Below are positions 6,333 to 13,227 of a stretch of 18,672 bases of DNA, piece after piece. The DNA lies in the NCBI GenBank assembly GCA_003454605.1, contig DMKD01000073.1, positions 1-18,672 of the forward strand. The letters run 5' to 3'. The DNA is from Spirochaeta sp. Lineage in GTDB: Bacteria; Spirochaetota; Spirochaetia; UBA9216. Below the pieces are notes generated by a model, which saw only the letters and a program-made list of their open reading frames with translations, did no database searches and was not told where the DNA came from. Position 1 is the stretch's first letter; the number at the start of each line of letters is the position of its first letter. The translations under genes were made by a program, and so were the position numbers.

Positions 6333-7519
6333 TGCTGCAGTTTGAAGAACATATTCTCCTGCCCGGAAATACTCTTGATATCAAGCAGGAATACCTCGAA
6401 CGTTTTAATATAGACAGCAGCTCAGTCATCGATCTCCAGTGGTTCGCGCCCGAAGATGAAGGCCGAACCGAGGACCCGACAGAATATAAACTCCGCAAAG
6501 CCAGGGAAGAGGGCAAGGTTGCAAAATCCGCCGATCTCACATCGGCAATTGTCCTTATATTCTGCATATCCGCCCTTGCCGCCTTTGGTTCCTCAATGAT
6601 TGAGGGGATGCGTGACATGATGGTCTTTTTTTTCTCAAATGCTACAAAGATGGATCCTGTTTCGTCCCCCGAAGCCGGCATGATGGCATTGAGATACCTG
6701 GTCAGAATCATGCTCCCGATAGTATCCATAGCCTTTGTGGCGGCCTTTGCCGGAAATGTCTTTCAGGTAGGTGTAAAGTTTTCATCCAAGCCCATCACAC
6801 CTGACCCTAGCAAAATTATTCCACGATTCGGCAAATGGTTTCAGCGCTCATTCATGTCGGCTGAAGCCGCATTTAATCTGATGAAGTCGATTGTGAAGGT
6901 AATAATTATTGGAGGAATCGCTTTTTTTAATATTCGAATGGAGTTCGAACGCATCGTAGGTTTTATCCAGCTCAGCTTTCTTGAAGCCTTCTCTGTACTA
7001 TCAGGAATAGCATTCAGAATAATGCTTGAAGCTGCTATAGCGATGCTTATTTTTTCAATAGTTGATTATCGTTTTCAGAAAAAACAGCATATTGATTCAC
7101 TGAAGATGTCAAAGCAGGAAATAAAGGAAGAGCGGAAGATGACCGAAGGTGATCCTCTCGTTAAGAGCCGCCTTCGTGAACGGATGCGCGAGATCATGAC
7201 CCGCGACATGATAAGAAAAATTCCTGAAGCCGATGTCGTTATAACCAACCCGACCCACTTTGCAGTCGTTATGCAATGGGACCGCGAAAAAATGCAGGCA
7301 CCGATGGTAACTGCCAAAGGGCAGGATAATATGGCATTCAGGATTAGGGCGATAGCAAAAGATAATTCCGTTCCAATTATGGAAAACAAACCCCTTGCCC
7401 GTGCCCTCTATGCTGAAGTCGAAATCGGTGATGTCATACCCGAACAGTATTATCAGGCTATGGCTGTAATCCTCGCCGAGGTTTACAGACTACGCGGTGA
7501 AACCATGGAGGCAGTATAA
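6332..7519 (+). CDS. flhB: FlhB export specificity switch protein with N-terminal extension
   Basis: 395 residues. FlhB switches the export apparatus from rod/hook to filament substrates through self-cleavage of its cytoplasmic domain. The cleavage motif NPTH is intact at residues 306-309, followed by FAVVMQWDREKM and the conserved C-terminal segment ending in ALYAEVEIGDVIPEQYYQAMA. Four membrane helices lie roughly between residues 65 and 255. The usual N-terminal motif RTEDPTEYKLRKAREEGKVAKS starts only near residue 46. It is preceded by DLQWFA, also seen in Bacillus-type FlhB, and by about 35 further residues. The ATG overlaps the fliR stop (TGATG) and has GGGAGG at the right spacing, which supports the long start. 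Confidence 0.96.
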   Translation: MLQFEEHILLPGNTLDIKQEYLERFNIDSSSVIDLQWFAPEDEGRTEDPTEYKLRKAREEGKVAKSADLTSAIVLIFCISALAAFGSSMIEGMRDMMVFFFSNATKMDPVSSPEAGMMALRYLVRIMLPIVSIAFVAAFAGNVFQVGVKFSSKPITPDPSKIIPRFGKWFQRSFMSAEAAFNLMKSIVKVIIIGGIAFFNIRMEFERIVGFIQLSFLEAFSVLSGIAFRIMLEAAIAMLIFSIVDYRFQKKQHIDSLKMSKQEIKEERKMTEGDPLVKSRLRERMREIMTRDMIRKIPEADVVITNPTHFAVVMQWDREKMQAPMVTAKGQDNMAFRIRAIAKDNSVPIMENKPLARALYAEVEIGDVIPEQYYQAMAVILAEVYRLRGETMEAV

Positions 7520-9651
7520 TGTCTGATTCTCAGTCAGGTTCTTTTATTGACAGGGTTCTGCAGGCGTTTAAGAGCGGCAAGACCGATGTATTTGTTGCAG
7601 TCGGTGTTATTGCTGTGGTTATGATGCTGCTTATCCCGCTGCCGACGATTATTCTCGATATGCTCATGTCGGTAAATCTCGTTCTGAGCGTCATGATAAT
7701 TCTTGTAACCCTGTACACAAGGCGGGCGCTTGATTTCTCAATCTTTCCGACCCTTCTGCTTGTCACAACTCTCTTCAGTCTTGCCCTGAACGTTTCGTCA
7801 ACAAGACTGATATTATCTCAGGGTTCAGAGTTCAGCGGAAAAATCGTTACCGGTTTTGCTACCTTTGTTGTAGGAACGACAGGCACCGAAGGCCTGGTAA
7901 TCGGGCTCATAATATTTATTATCCTTATTGCTGTTCAGTTTATTGTAATCACCAAAGGCGCGACCAGAGTTGCCGAAGTGGCTGCAAGGTTTACCCTCGA
8001 TTCTCTGCCTGGTAAGCAGATGGCGATTGAAGCGGAATATAATTCCGGTGCGCTTACTGAAGAAGAGGCTTCAAGGAAAAAATCCGATTTGCAGAAAGAG
8101 GCAGATTTTTACGGGGCTATGGACGGAGCCTCGAAGTTTGTATCCGGTAACGTGAAAATAGGTATTCTGATGACCGTCATAAACATAGTCGGCGGTTTCA
8201 TCGTCGGAATGCTTATACACGATGAGCCTGCGAGCATGGCAGTATCAACATATATTACCTTTGCCATAGGCGACGGTCTTGTCAGCCAGATACCCTCGCT
8301 GTTCATTTCAACCGCAACCGGTTTTATCGTTACACGTGCAATATCCGACGGCACCTTCGGTGAGGATGTAACAAAACAATTTGCAGCTCAGGGCCAGATA
8401 TACTGGGTCGGAGCAGCCTTCCTCTTTGTTCTCGGCATTCTGCCGGGCTTCCCCTGGTATGTGCTTTTTCCGCTGGCGATTTTGCTGGTTTACATCGGGT
8501 TCAGATTGAGACGCCGTGATCAGAAGGCTAAATCCTTCGAGGCGATGGAAGCTGAAACAGAGCAGCAGACAAGAACCGAGCCTGCAGAGATGGCGCCGAT
8601 AGTCCCGCTTGATCAGCTTTCAATCGAACTCGGTTACGGACTCATCCCCCTCGTTGATAAGGACCACGGTGCAGAGCTTCTTGACCGTATAACACGTATA
8701 AGACGCGAATCGGCTCTTGAGCTGGGACTTGTCGTCCCCAAGATTCGTATTGTTGATAATATGAGGCTTGAACCGGCTGAATACTGTATCAAAATCAAGG
8801 GTGTTGAAGTCGGAAAGGCCGTGATAAGAACGGGACTCTATCTCGCAATTAATCCGGGCCAGGCTGACGACGAGATTCAGGGTGAGAAAACCTTTGATCC
8901 GACATTCGGGCTGCCCGCGAAATGGATTACCGAAGATGATCGCGACAGGGCTGAGCGGCTCGGTTACACGGTTGTCGACTCACCGTCGATAATCGCAACC
9001 CATTTGACTGAAATAATCAAGAAGCACGCTCACGAAATGATAGGCCGCCAGGAAGTTCAGAAGATTCTCGACAGCCTCAGGGCCGATTTCTCAGCTGTTG
9101 TGGACGAAGTTACAAAGGCTATGGGTATCGGTGAAATCCAGAAAGTTCTTCGGGGGTTGCTGGTAGAACAGGTGTCCATAAGGAATATGATTCCTATTCT
9201 CGAGACCCTTGCCGACTATGTGACAATTACAAAGGATACTACCTTTCTGATCGAGAAGGTCCGTCAGGCACTGTCACGCCAGATATGCCTTCAGTATTCG
9301 GATGAAGACAAGATAATACGAGTATTGACAATAAAGCCCGAACTGGAGCAGATTATCGGTGAATCAAAGATCGAAACAGCAAACGGAGTAATGACCGCAT
9401 TAGAACCGCAGATACAGCGCAGATGGATTACAAACGTTGCGAACGCAGTTCGTAACGTCGAGCAGACAGGTGTTTACCCTATTATTCTCTGTTCCGAGGC
9501 AGTCAGGGCTCTGGTGAGAGCCAGCCTTAAGCGTGATTTCCCGGGGATGGTTGTACTTTCGGTACCAGAAGTTGTTTCAAATGTAAATGTAGAAACGTTA
9601 GGTGAAATTACACTCGAAGAAAGTAATATTGAACAAGAGGTTAGTCAATAA
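7519..9651 (+). CDS. flhA: FlhA flagellar export-gate protein
   Basis: 710 residues, usual length. FlhA is the major export-gate component; its cytoplasmic ring docks chaperone-substrate complexes and couples export to the proton motive force. About eight membrane helices occupy residues 18-330. Conserved FHIPEP-family segments are visible: LALNVSSTRLILSQG, VVGTTGTEGLVIGLI, and the cytoplasmic loop with KQMAIEAEYNSGAL, EADFYGAMDGASKFV and GDGLVSQIPSLFISTATG. The linker around 335-365 leads to the C-terminal domain (from about IELGYGLIPLVD to the end), with TLADY and FPGMVVLSVPEV near the tail. It overlaps flhB by one base (TAATG), with GGAGG upstream. flhF begins on the base after its stop. 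Confidence 0.97.
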   Translation: MSDSQSGSFIDRVLQAFKSGKTDVFVAVGVIAVVMMLLIPLPTIILDMLMSVNLVLSVMIILVTLYTRRALDFSIFPTLLLVTTLFSLALNVSSTRLILSQGSEFSGKIVTGFATFVVGTTGTEGLVIGLIIFIILIAVQFIVITKGATRVAEVAARFTLDSLPGKQMAIEAEYNSGALTEEEASRKKSDLQKEADFYGAMDGASKFVSGNVKIGILMTVINIVGGFIVGMLIHDEPASMAVSTYITFAIGDGLVSQIPSLFISTATGFIVTRAISDGTFGEDVTKQFAAQGQIYWVGAAFLFVLGILPGFPWYVLFPLAILLVYIGFRLRRRDQKAKSFEAMEAETEQQTRTEPAEMAPIVPLDQLSIELGYGLIPLVDKDHGAELLDRITRIRRESALELGLVVPKIRIVDNMRLEPAEYCIKIKGVEVGKAVIRTGLYLAINPGQADDEIQGEKTFDPTFGLPAKWITEDDRDRAERLGYTVVDSPSIIATHLTEIIKKHAHEMIGRQEVQKILDSLRADFSAVVDEVTKAMGIGEIQKVLRGLLVEQVSIRNMIPILETLADYVTITKDTTFLIEKVRQALSRQICLQYSDEDKIIRVLTIKPELEQIIGESKIETANGVMTALEPQIQRRWITNVANAVRNVEQTGVYPIILCSEAVRALVRASLKRDFPGMVVLSVPEVVSNVNVETLGEITLEESNIEQEVSQ

Positions 9652-10800
9652 ATGGAATATTTTAAGGAACAGGGTACATCCTACATGGAAGCCGTAACGA
9701 AGGCTAAATCAATTTACGGCGAGAGTGCGAAGATACTCAACCACCGCAGTATAAGATACGGCGGATTTTTGGGAATGTTTTCGAAAGAAGGTGTAGAGGT
9801 GGAAGGTTATATAAACACCGAACCCGTTATGGCAGTCAAAAAGAACTTTGATGTAGAGAAGAAGAAGCTGATTGCCGCCGCCGGTGTGAAACGCGACGAT
9901 ACCCTGACCAAGGTCCTTGATATGGTTAAGTCAATCGACGAAAAAATTGAGTTGGGAGCAGGAAACACAGGGACCTCAGAACCTGAATCAATTGAGAAAA
10001 TTGAAGAACTTCTTATTAAGAATGATTTTTCTTATAATCTTGTAAAGAATACCTGTGCAAGGCTCAGGGCTGAACTGTCGCTTGAACAGCTTGAAGATTA
10101 TGAGTTCGTTCAGCAGAAGACCCTTGAGTGGATGGGCGAATCAATACAGGTCTACAAGGATTCTCCTGCAAGGAAGGGTAAAATAATGATCCTCGTGGGG
10201 CCTACGGGTGTAGGGAAGACTACTACTATTGCTAAGCTGGCGGCTCTGAACGGACTAGGTATAAAGGGTGAAGCCCAGAAAAGCGTGAGAATGATAACGA
10301 TCGATAACTATAGAATCGGTGCAAAGGGTCAGATTCAGACATACGGTGATCTTATGAATATTCCGGTATCCTGTATTGAATCGATTGATGAGCTCAGGAA
10401 CAAGCTTATGCTCTATCAGGAGGCTGATTTAATATTAATTGACACAATGGGCCGCTCACCGCGGGATTATCAGAATCTGGCTCAGATGAGAGAGCTGCTT
10501 GATGTCTGCGGAAAGGAAGCTGAGATTTTTCTTACAGTGAGCTCCACAACAAAGGCTGGAGATCTGAATGAGATATTTGAAGAATTCTCATCTTTCGGAT
10601 ATGACGCTGCAATACTTACCAAGCTTGATGAAACCCTCAAGCTCGGTAATGTAATATCGGTATTGAGCGAACATACGACACCGGTAGCATATATCACTGA
10701 CGGCCAGGGTGTCCCGCAGGATATAGAGCGGGCTGAAGTGAGCAGTCTTTTGAGGCGGCTTGAGGGTTTCAGAAGTAGAGAATCAGCGATTTTTCAGTAG
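9652..10800 (+). CDS. flhF: FlhF signal recognition particle-type GTPase
   Basis: 382 residues. FlhF is an SRP-family GTPase that determines where flagella are built; spirochaetes need correct subpolar insertion of periplasmic flagella. The N-terminal B domain starts MEYFKEQGTSYMEAVTKAKS and includes a typical ILNHRSIR segment. A helical N domain follows at about 90-165, then the G domain. The G1 P-loop is GPTGVGKTT (183-191). The G3-like segment is DTMGRSPRD (D264 onward), with Met where SRP GTPases usually have Ala. The G4-like motif is TKLDET (323-328), and GQGVPQDIERA lies near the end. Its ATG directly follows the flhA stop. FlhG, encoded next, is its expected GTPase activator. Confidence 0.96.
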   Translation: MEYFKEQGTSYMEAVTKAKSIYGESAKILNHRSIRYGGFLGMFSKEGVEVEGYINTEPVMAVKKNFDVEKKKLIAAAGVKRDDTLTKVLDMVKSIDEKIELGAGNTGTSEPESIEKIEELLIKNDFSYNLVKNTCARLRAELSLEQLEDYEFVQQKTLEWMGESIQVYKDSPARKGKIMILVGPTGVGKTTTIAKLAALNGLGIKGEAQKSVRMITIDNYRIGAKGQIQTYGDLMNIPVSCIESIDELRNKLMLYQEADLILIDTMGRSPRDYQNLAQMRELLDVCGKEAEIFLTVSSTTKAGDLNEIFEEFSSFGYDAAILTKLDETLKLGNVISVLSEHTTPVAYITDGQGVPQDIERAEVSSLLRRLEGFRSRESAIFQ

Positions 10801-10825
10801 AACGGAGAAAAAAACGGAGTTTTAG

Positions 10826-11695
10826 ATGACAGATCAGGCAGAACAGTTACGTGAAATGATGAAAGGAAGGGATGAACCTTCCGGTGATAATGAGAATAAA
10901 ACCAGAATAATTGCTGTCTCAAGCGGGAAAGGCGGTGTAGGGAAAACTAATATTTCAATTAACCTTGCAATAGCCTATTCGCAGCTTGGTAAAAAGGTCA
11001 TAGTTCTTGATGCTGACCTCGGCCTCGCCAATGTTAATGTAGCCCTGGGTATAATTCCCAAATATAATCTTTATCACGTAATAAGAAAACAGAAGGCTAT
11101 GCGTGATATACTTTTGAACACGAACTACGGTATTCAGATTGTTGCCGGTGCATCAGGTTTTTCTAAGATTGCAAATCTTTCCGATGATGAGCGTTCGGGC
11201 TTCATTAATGAAATGTCCGAGTTGTCATCAGCGGATGTTATTATAATTGATACCAGCGCTGGTGTATCAAGCAATGTACTTTCTTTCATCGCGGCGGCCG
11301 ATGATGCAATCATTGTGACTACACCGGAGCCGACGGCAATAACCGATGCCTATGGAATTATAAAAATAATTGCTACTGAGATTGATAACATGAATTTGTC
11401 TTTGAAATTAATTGTGAACAGAGTTAAATCAGTTACTGAAGGCAAAAAGGTCTCTGAACGGGTAATCAGTATTGCCGGACAGTTTTTGAATTTAAAGGTG
11501 GATTATCTGGGTTATGTATATGACGATCCATCGGTTTCAGCTTCTATTATAAAGCAGAAACCCTTTATGGTCGCAGAGCCGGGGTGTAAAGCGGCTATTT
11601 GTCTGAAACATATTGCGGGCCGGCTAGAAAAGGTTGAATATAAAGAGGGGGGGGGCGTCTCAAAATTTCTTAAAAGACTTTTCGGAGGGATGTAG
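10826..11695 (+). CDS. flhG: FlhG MinD-like ATPase, flagellar number regulator
   Basis: 289 residues. FlhG (also FleN/YlxH) is a MinD/ParA-type ATPase that limits flagellar number and stimulates FlhF. The N-terminal activator motif DQAEQLR (residues 3-9) is the known FlhF-stimulating element. The deviant Walker A motif SGKGGVGKT lies at 33-41, followed by DADLGLANVNVALG and IIIDTSAG. The last residues SKFLKRLFGG match the amphipathic membrane-targeting tail of MinD almost exactly. Just before this tail, codons for EGGG contain a run of nine G (11647-11655). Adding or losing one G would truncate or replace the tail. A CGGAG ribosome binding site precedes the ATG, in a repeated AACGGAG (10801-10807, 10813-10819). 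Confidence 0.95.
   Translation: MTDQAEQLREMMKGRDEPSGDNENKTRIIAVSSGKGGVGKTNISINLAIAYSQLGKKVIVLDADLGLANVNVALGIIPKYNLYHVIRKQKAMRDILLNTNYGIQIVAGASGFSKIANLSDDERSGFINEMSELSSADVIIIDTSAGVSSNVLSFIAAADDAIIVTTPEPTAITDAYGIIKIIATEIDNMNLSLKLIVNRVKSVTEGKKVSERVISIAGQFLNLKVDYLGYVYDDPSVSASIIKQKPFMVAEPGCKAAICLKHIAGRLEKVEYKEGGGVSKFLKRLFGGM
11647..11655 (+). repeat. Homopolymeric G9 tract inside flhG, before the membrane-targeting tail
   Basis: Nine consecutive G encode part of an E-G-G-G stretch about 12 codons before the flhG stop. With ten G the frame would end after ...GGGRLKIS. With eight G it would read ...GGASQNFLKDFSE and on to a TGA at about 11715. Both products lose the SKFLKRLFGG anchor. I noticed only one other run of seven or more G or C in the window, the one at fliP. 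Confidence 0.75.
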
Positions 11696-11713
11696 GTGGT
11701 TTACCGGTCATCC

Positions 11714-11742
11714 TTGACTGAGAAAGTGTTTTGAAATAAGCT
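11714..11742 (+). promoter_or_regulatory. Possible internal sigma-70-type promoter with leaderless start
   Basis: TTGACT (11714-11719), 17 bases and TAAGCT (11737-11742) give a 5/6 match to -35 and a 3/6 match to -10 at ideal spacing. A start about seven bases later would fall at or next to the ATG at 11750, which has no visible ribosome binding site. Such a promoter would allow separate expression of the membrane protein and the sigma factor. The -10 match is poor, so confidence is low. Confidence 0.25.
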
Positions 11743-11749
11743 TAATAAA

Positions 11750-12433
11750 ATGTTTAGTGAAAAAATTGGCAATTGGAAACAAATTACTGCCGGATTTGCA
11801 GGTTTCGGCTTCATTCTCTCTTTGATAACGGGTTTATTCGGAAGGGTAAGCTTCGGAGTCATCTTTTTGAGAGCGATACTTTTTGCTGTTTTATTTGCCG
11901 GTATTGGTTTGTTATTAATGAAATTACTTGAAACTTTTATCCCTGAATTATTCTCGGAGGATGATGAATTTGATGTTTCTGAAAAACAGGATTCATCTGT
12001 TATAATAGAAGAAGATGCGGTCCCGGACGCTTCCGTTTTAAACGGAAGTAAGCTTGACATCACTATAGATGATGATGAGCCCGAAGAAATGCAGGAACTT
12101 GACGGTGCGGACGACAGCGGAAGTACCGATTATGAATCTCCTGCGGAGCTTGTCGAGGAAGTTGAAGAATTAGATGCAGCAGAACCGGACGAATCGGCGG
12201 CGAAGGAAGATGCTGCACCAGCCGCGACCGAAGGCGGTAATGGAGAATTGCCGGATATAGGGGATTTCTCAGACAGTTTTGAGGCTGCAGAGATCGCTGG
12301 AAACAGTGAAGGCTTGAGCAGTATCGACGGTGGTGGAGGCGGCTCAAGTGCAGAGATTCTTGGTGGCATGCACGAAACACAGGAAATAGTCAAAGCTGTA
12401 CAGACAGTTTTAAAAAAGGACCAGGAAGGTTAA
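11750..12433 (+). CDS. Two-helix membrane protein with long acidic tail, unknown function
   Basis: 227 residues; I do not recognise a named family. Two hydrophobic helices (about 12-30 and 35-60) form a hairpin that would leave both ends in the cytoplasm. Residues about 68-190 are very acidic (many Asp/Glu, few basic residues) and probably disordered. A Gly/Ser stretch (about 196-204) precedes a short C-terminal helix with HETQEIVKAVQTVLKKD. It sits between flhG and the sigma-28 gene, a position where spirochaetes often carry a poorly annotated membrane protein, so a flagellar role is likely. No ribosome binding site is visible before the ATG, and an in-frame TGA at 11732-11734 excludes an earlier start. 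It could tether or regulate a neighbour, but that is a guess. Confidence 0.85.
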   Translation: MFSEKIGNWKQITAGFAGFGFILSLITGLFGRVSFGVIFLRAILFAVLFAGIGLLLMKLLETFIPELFSEDDEFDVSEKQDSSVIIEEDAVPDASVLNGSKLDITIDDDEPEEMQELDGADDSGSTDYESPAELVEEVEELDAAEPDESAAKEDAAPAATEGGNGELPDIGDFSDSFEAAEIAGNSEGLSSIDGGGGGSSAEILGGMHETQEIVKAVQTVLKKDQEG

Positions 12434-12436
12434 TAG

Positions 12437-13225
12437 ATGGATGTAAAACAGCTACAAAAAAAGACGGAAGAAGAATTGTGGGCAATGTACAAAAAGTCCA
12501 GAGAACCCGCCATCAGGGACGCATTTGTAAAACAATATGCTCCTCTGGTTAAATATGTAGCCGGAAAAGTTGCTGTTGGAATGCCGCATAATATAGAATT
12601 CGATGACCTGGTCGGTTACGGCGTGTTCGGACTCTTCGACGCCATTGAAAAATTTGATCCGGACAAGCATGTGAAGTTTAAAACCTATGCGGTTACTAGA
12701 ATTCGGGGCGCAATCTTCGATGAATTAAGATCTATAGACTGGGTCCCGCGTTCGGTAAGACAAAAATCCAGAGAGGTCGAAGATGCCGTACACAGGCTTG
12801 AATCATCGTTGGGCAGAGCTGTTTCTGATAATGAAATCGCAAATGAAATGGGTTTGAATATGCAGGATTACCAGAAAACAATCCTCAAGATCAGCGGCAC
12901 ATCGATACTCTCGCTGAATGATGTCTGGTATACGGGTGAAGATAACGATAAGGTTTCAATCGTGGACAGCATTGAATCTCCGCAGGGGTTGAATCCGGAT
13001 ATCATCGTAGAAAAAGATGAGATTAAACGGGTTATTATTGAAGCAATAAATGAACTCCCTGAAAAAGAGAAGAAGGTTCTTGTACTCTATTATTATGAAG
13101 ATCTTACCTTAAAAGAAATCGGGAAGGTTCTTGAAGTGACTGAATCGAGGGTATCCCAGCTGCATACAAAGGCAATAATGCGCCTCCGGGCTAAACTTAC
13201 TAATCTAAAGAAGGGAATTTTTTAA
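12437..13225 (+). CDS. fliA: Flagellar RNA polymerase sigma-28 factor (FliA/WhiG/SigD type)
   Basis: 262 residues. This sigma factor directs late flagellar and chemotaxis genes such as flagellins. Region 2 spans about 30-102, with YAPLVKYVAGK, EFDDLVGYGVFGLFDAIEKF and FKTYAVTRIRGAIFDELR. VPRSVRQKSREVE opens region 3 (about 103-180), with the EIANEMGL helix. Region 4 (about 204-255) includes LPEKEKKVLVLYYYEDLTLKEIG and a helix-turn-helix ending in ESRVSQLHTKAIMRLR. These are hallmarks of the FliA/WhiG group. The AGGAAGG ribosome binding site lies at 12423-12429. The gene ends 2 nt before fapA, so both are probably co-translated. No FlgM-like anti-sigma factor is seen in the window. Confidence 0.96.
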   Translation: MDVKQLQKKTEEELWAMYKKSREPAIRDAFVKQYAPLVKYVAGKVAVGMPHNIEFDDLVGYGVFGLFDAIEKFDPDKHVKFKTYAVTRIRGAIFDELRSIDWVPRSVRQKSREVEDAVHRLESSLGRAVSDNEIANEMGLNMQDYQKTILKISGTSILSLNDVWYTGEDNDKVSIVDSIESPQGLNPDIIVEKDEIKRVIIEAINELPEKEKKVLVLYYYEDLTLKEIGKVLEVTESRVSQLHTKAIMRLRAKLTNLKKGIF

Positions 13226-13227
13226 AG

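Noticed and set aside
12063..12380. His/Arg/Pro-rich minus-strand open frame opposite the acidic membrane protein
   Set aside because: The unusual composition simply mirrors Asp/Glu/Gly-rich codons of the + strand gene.
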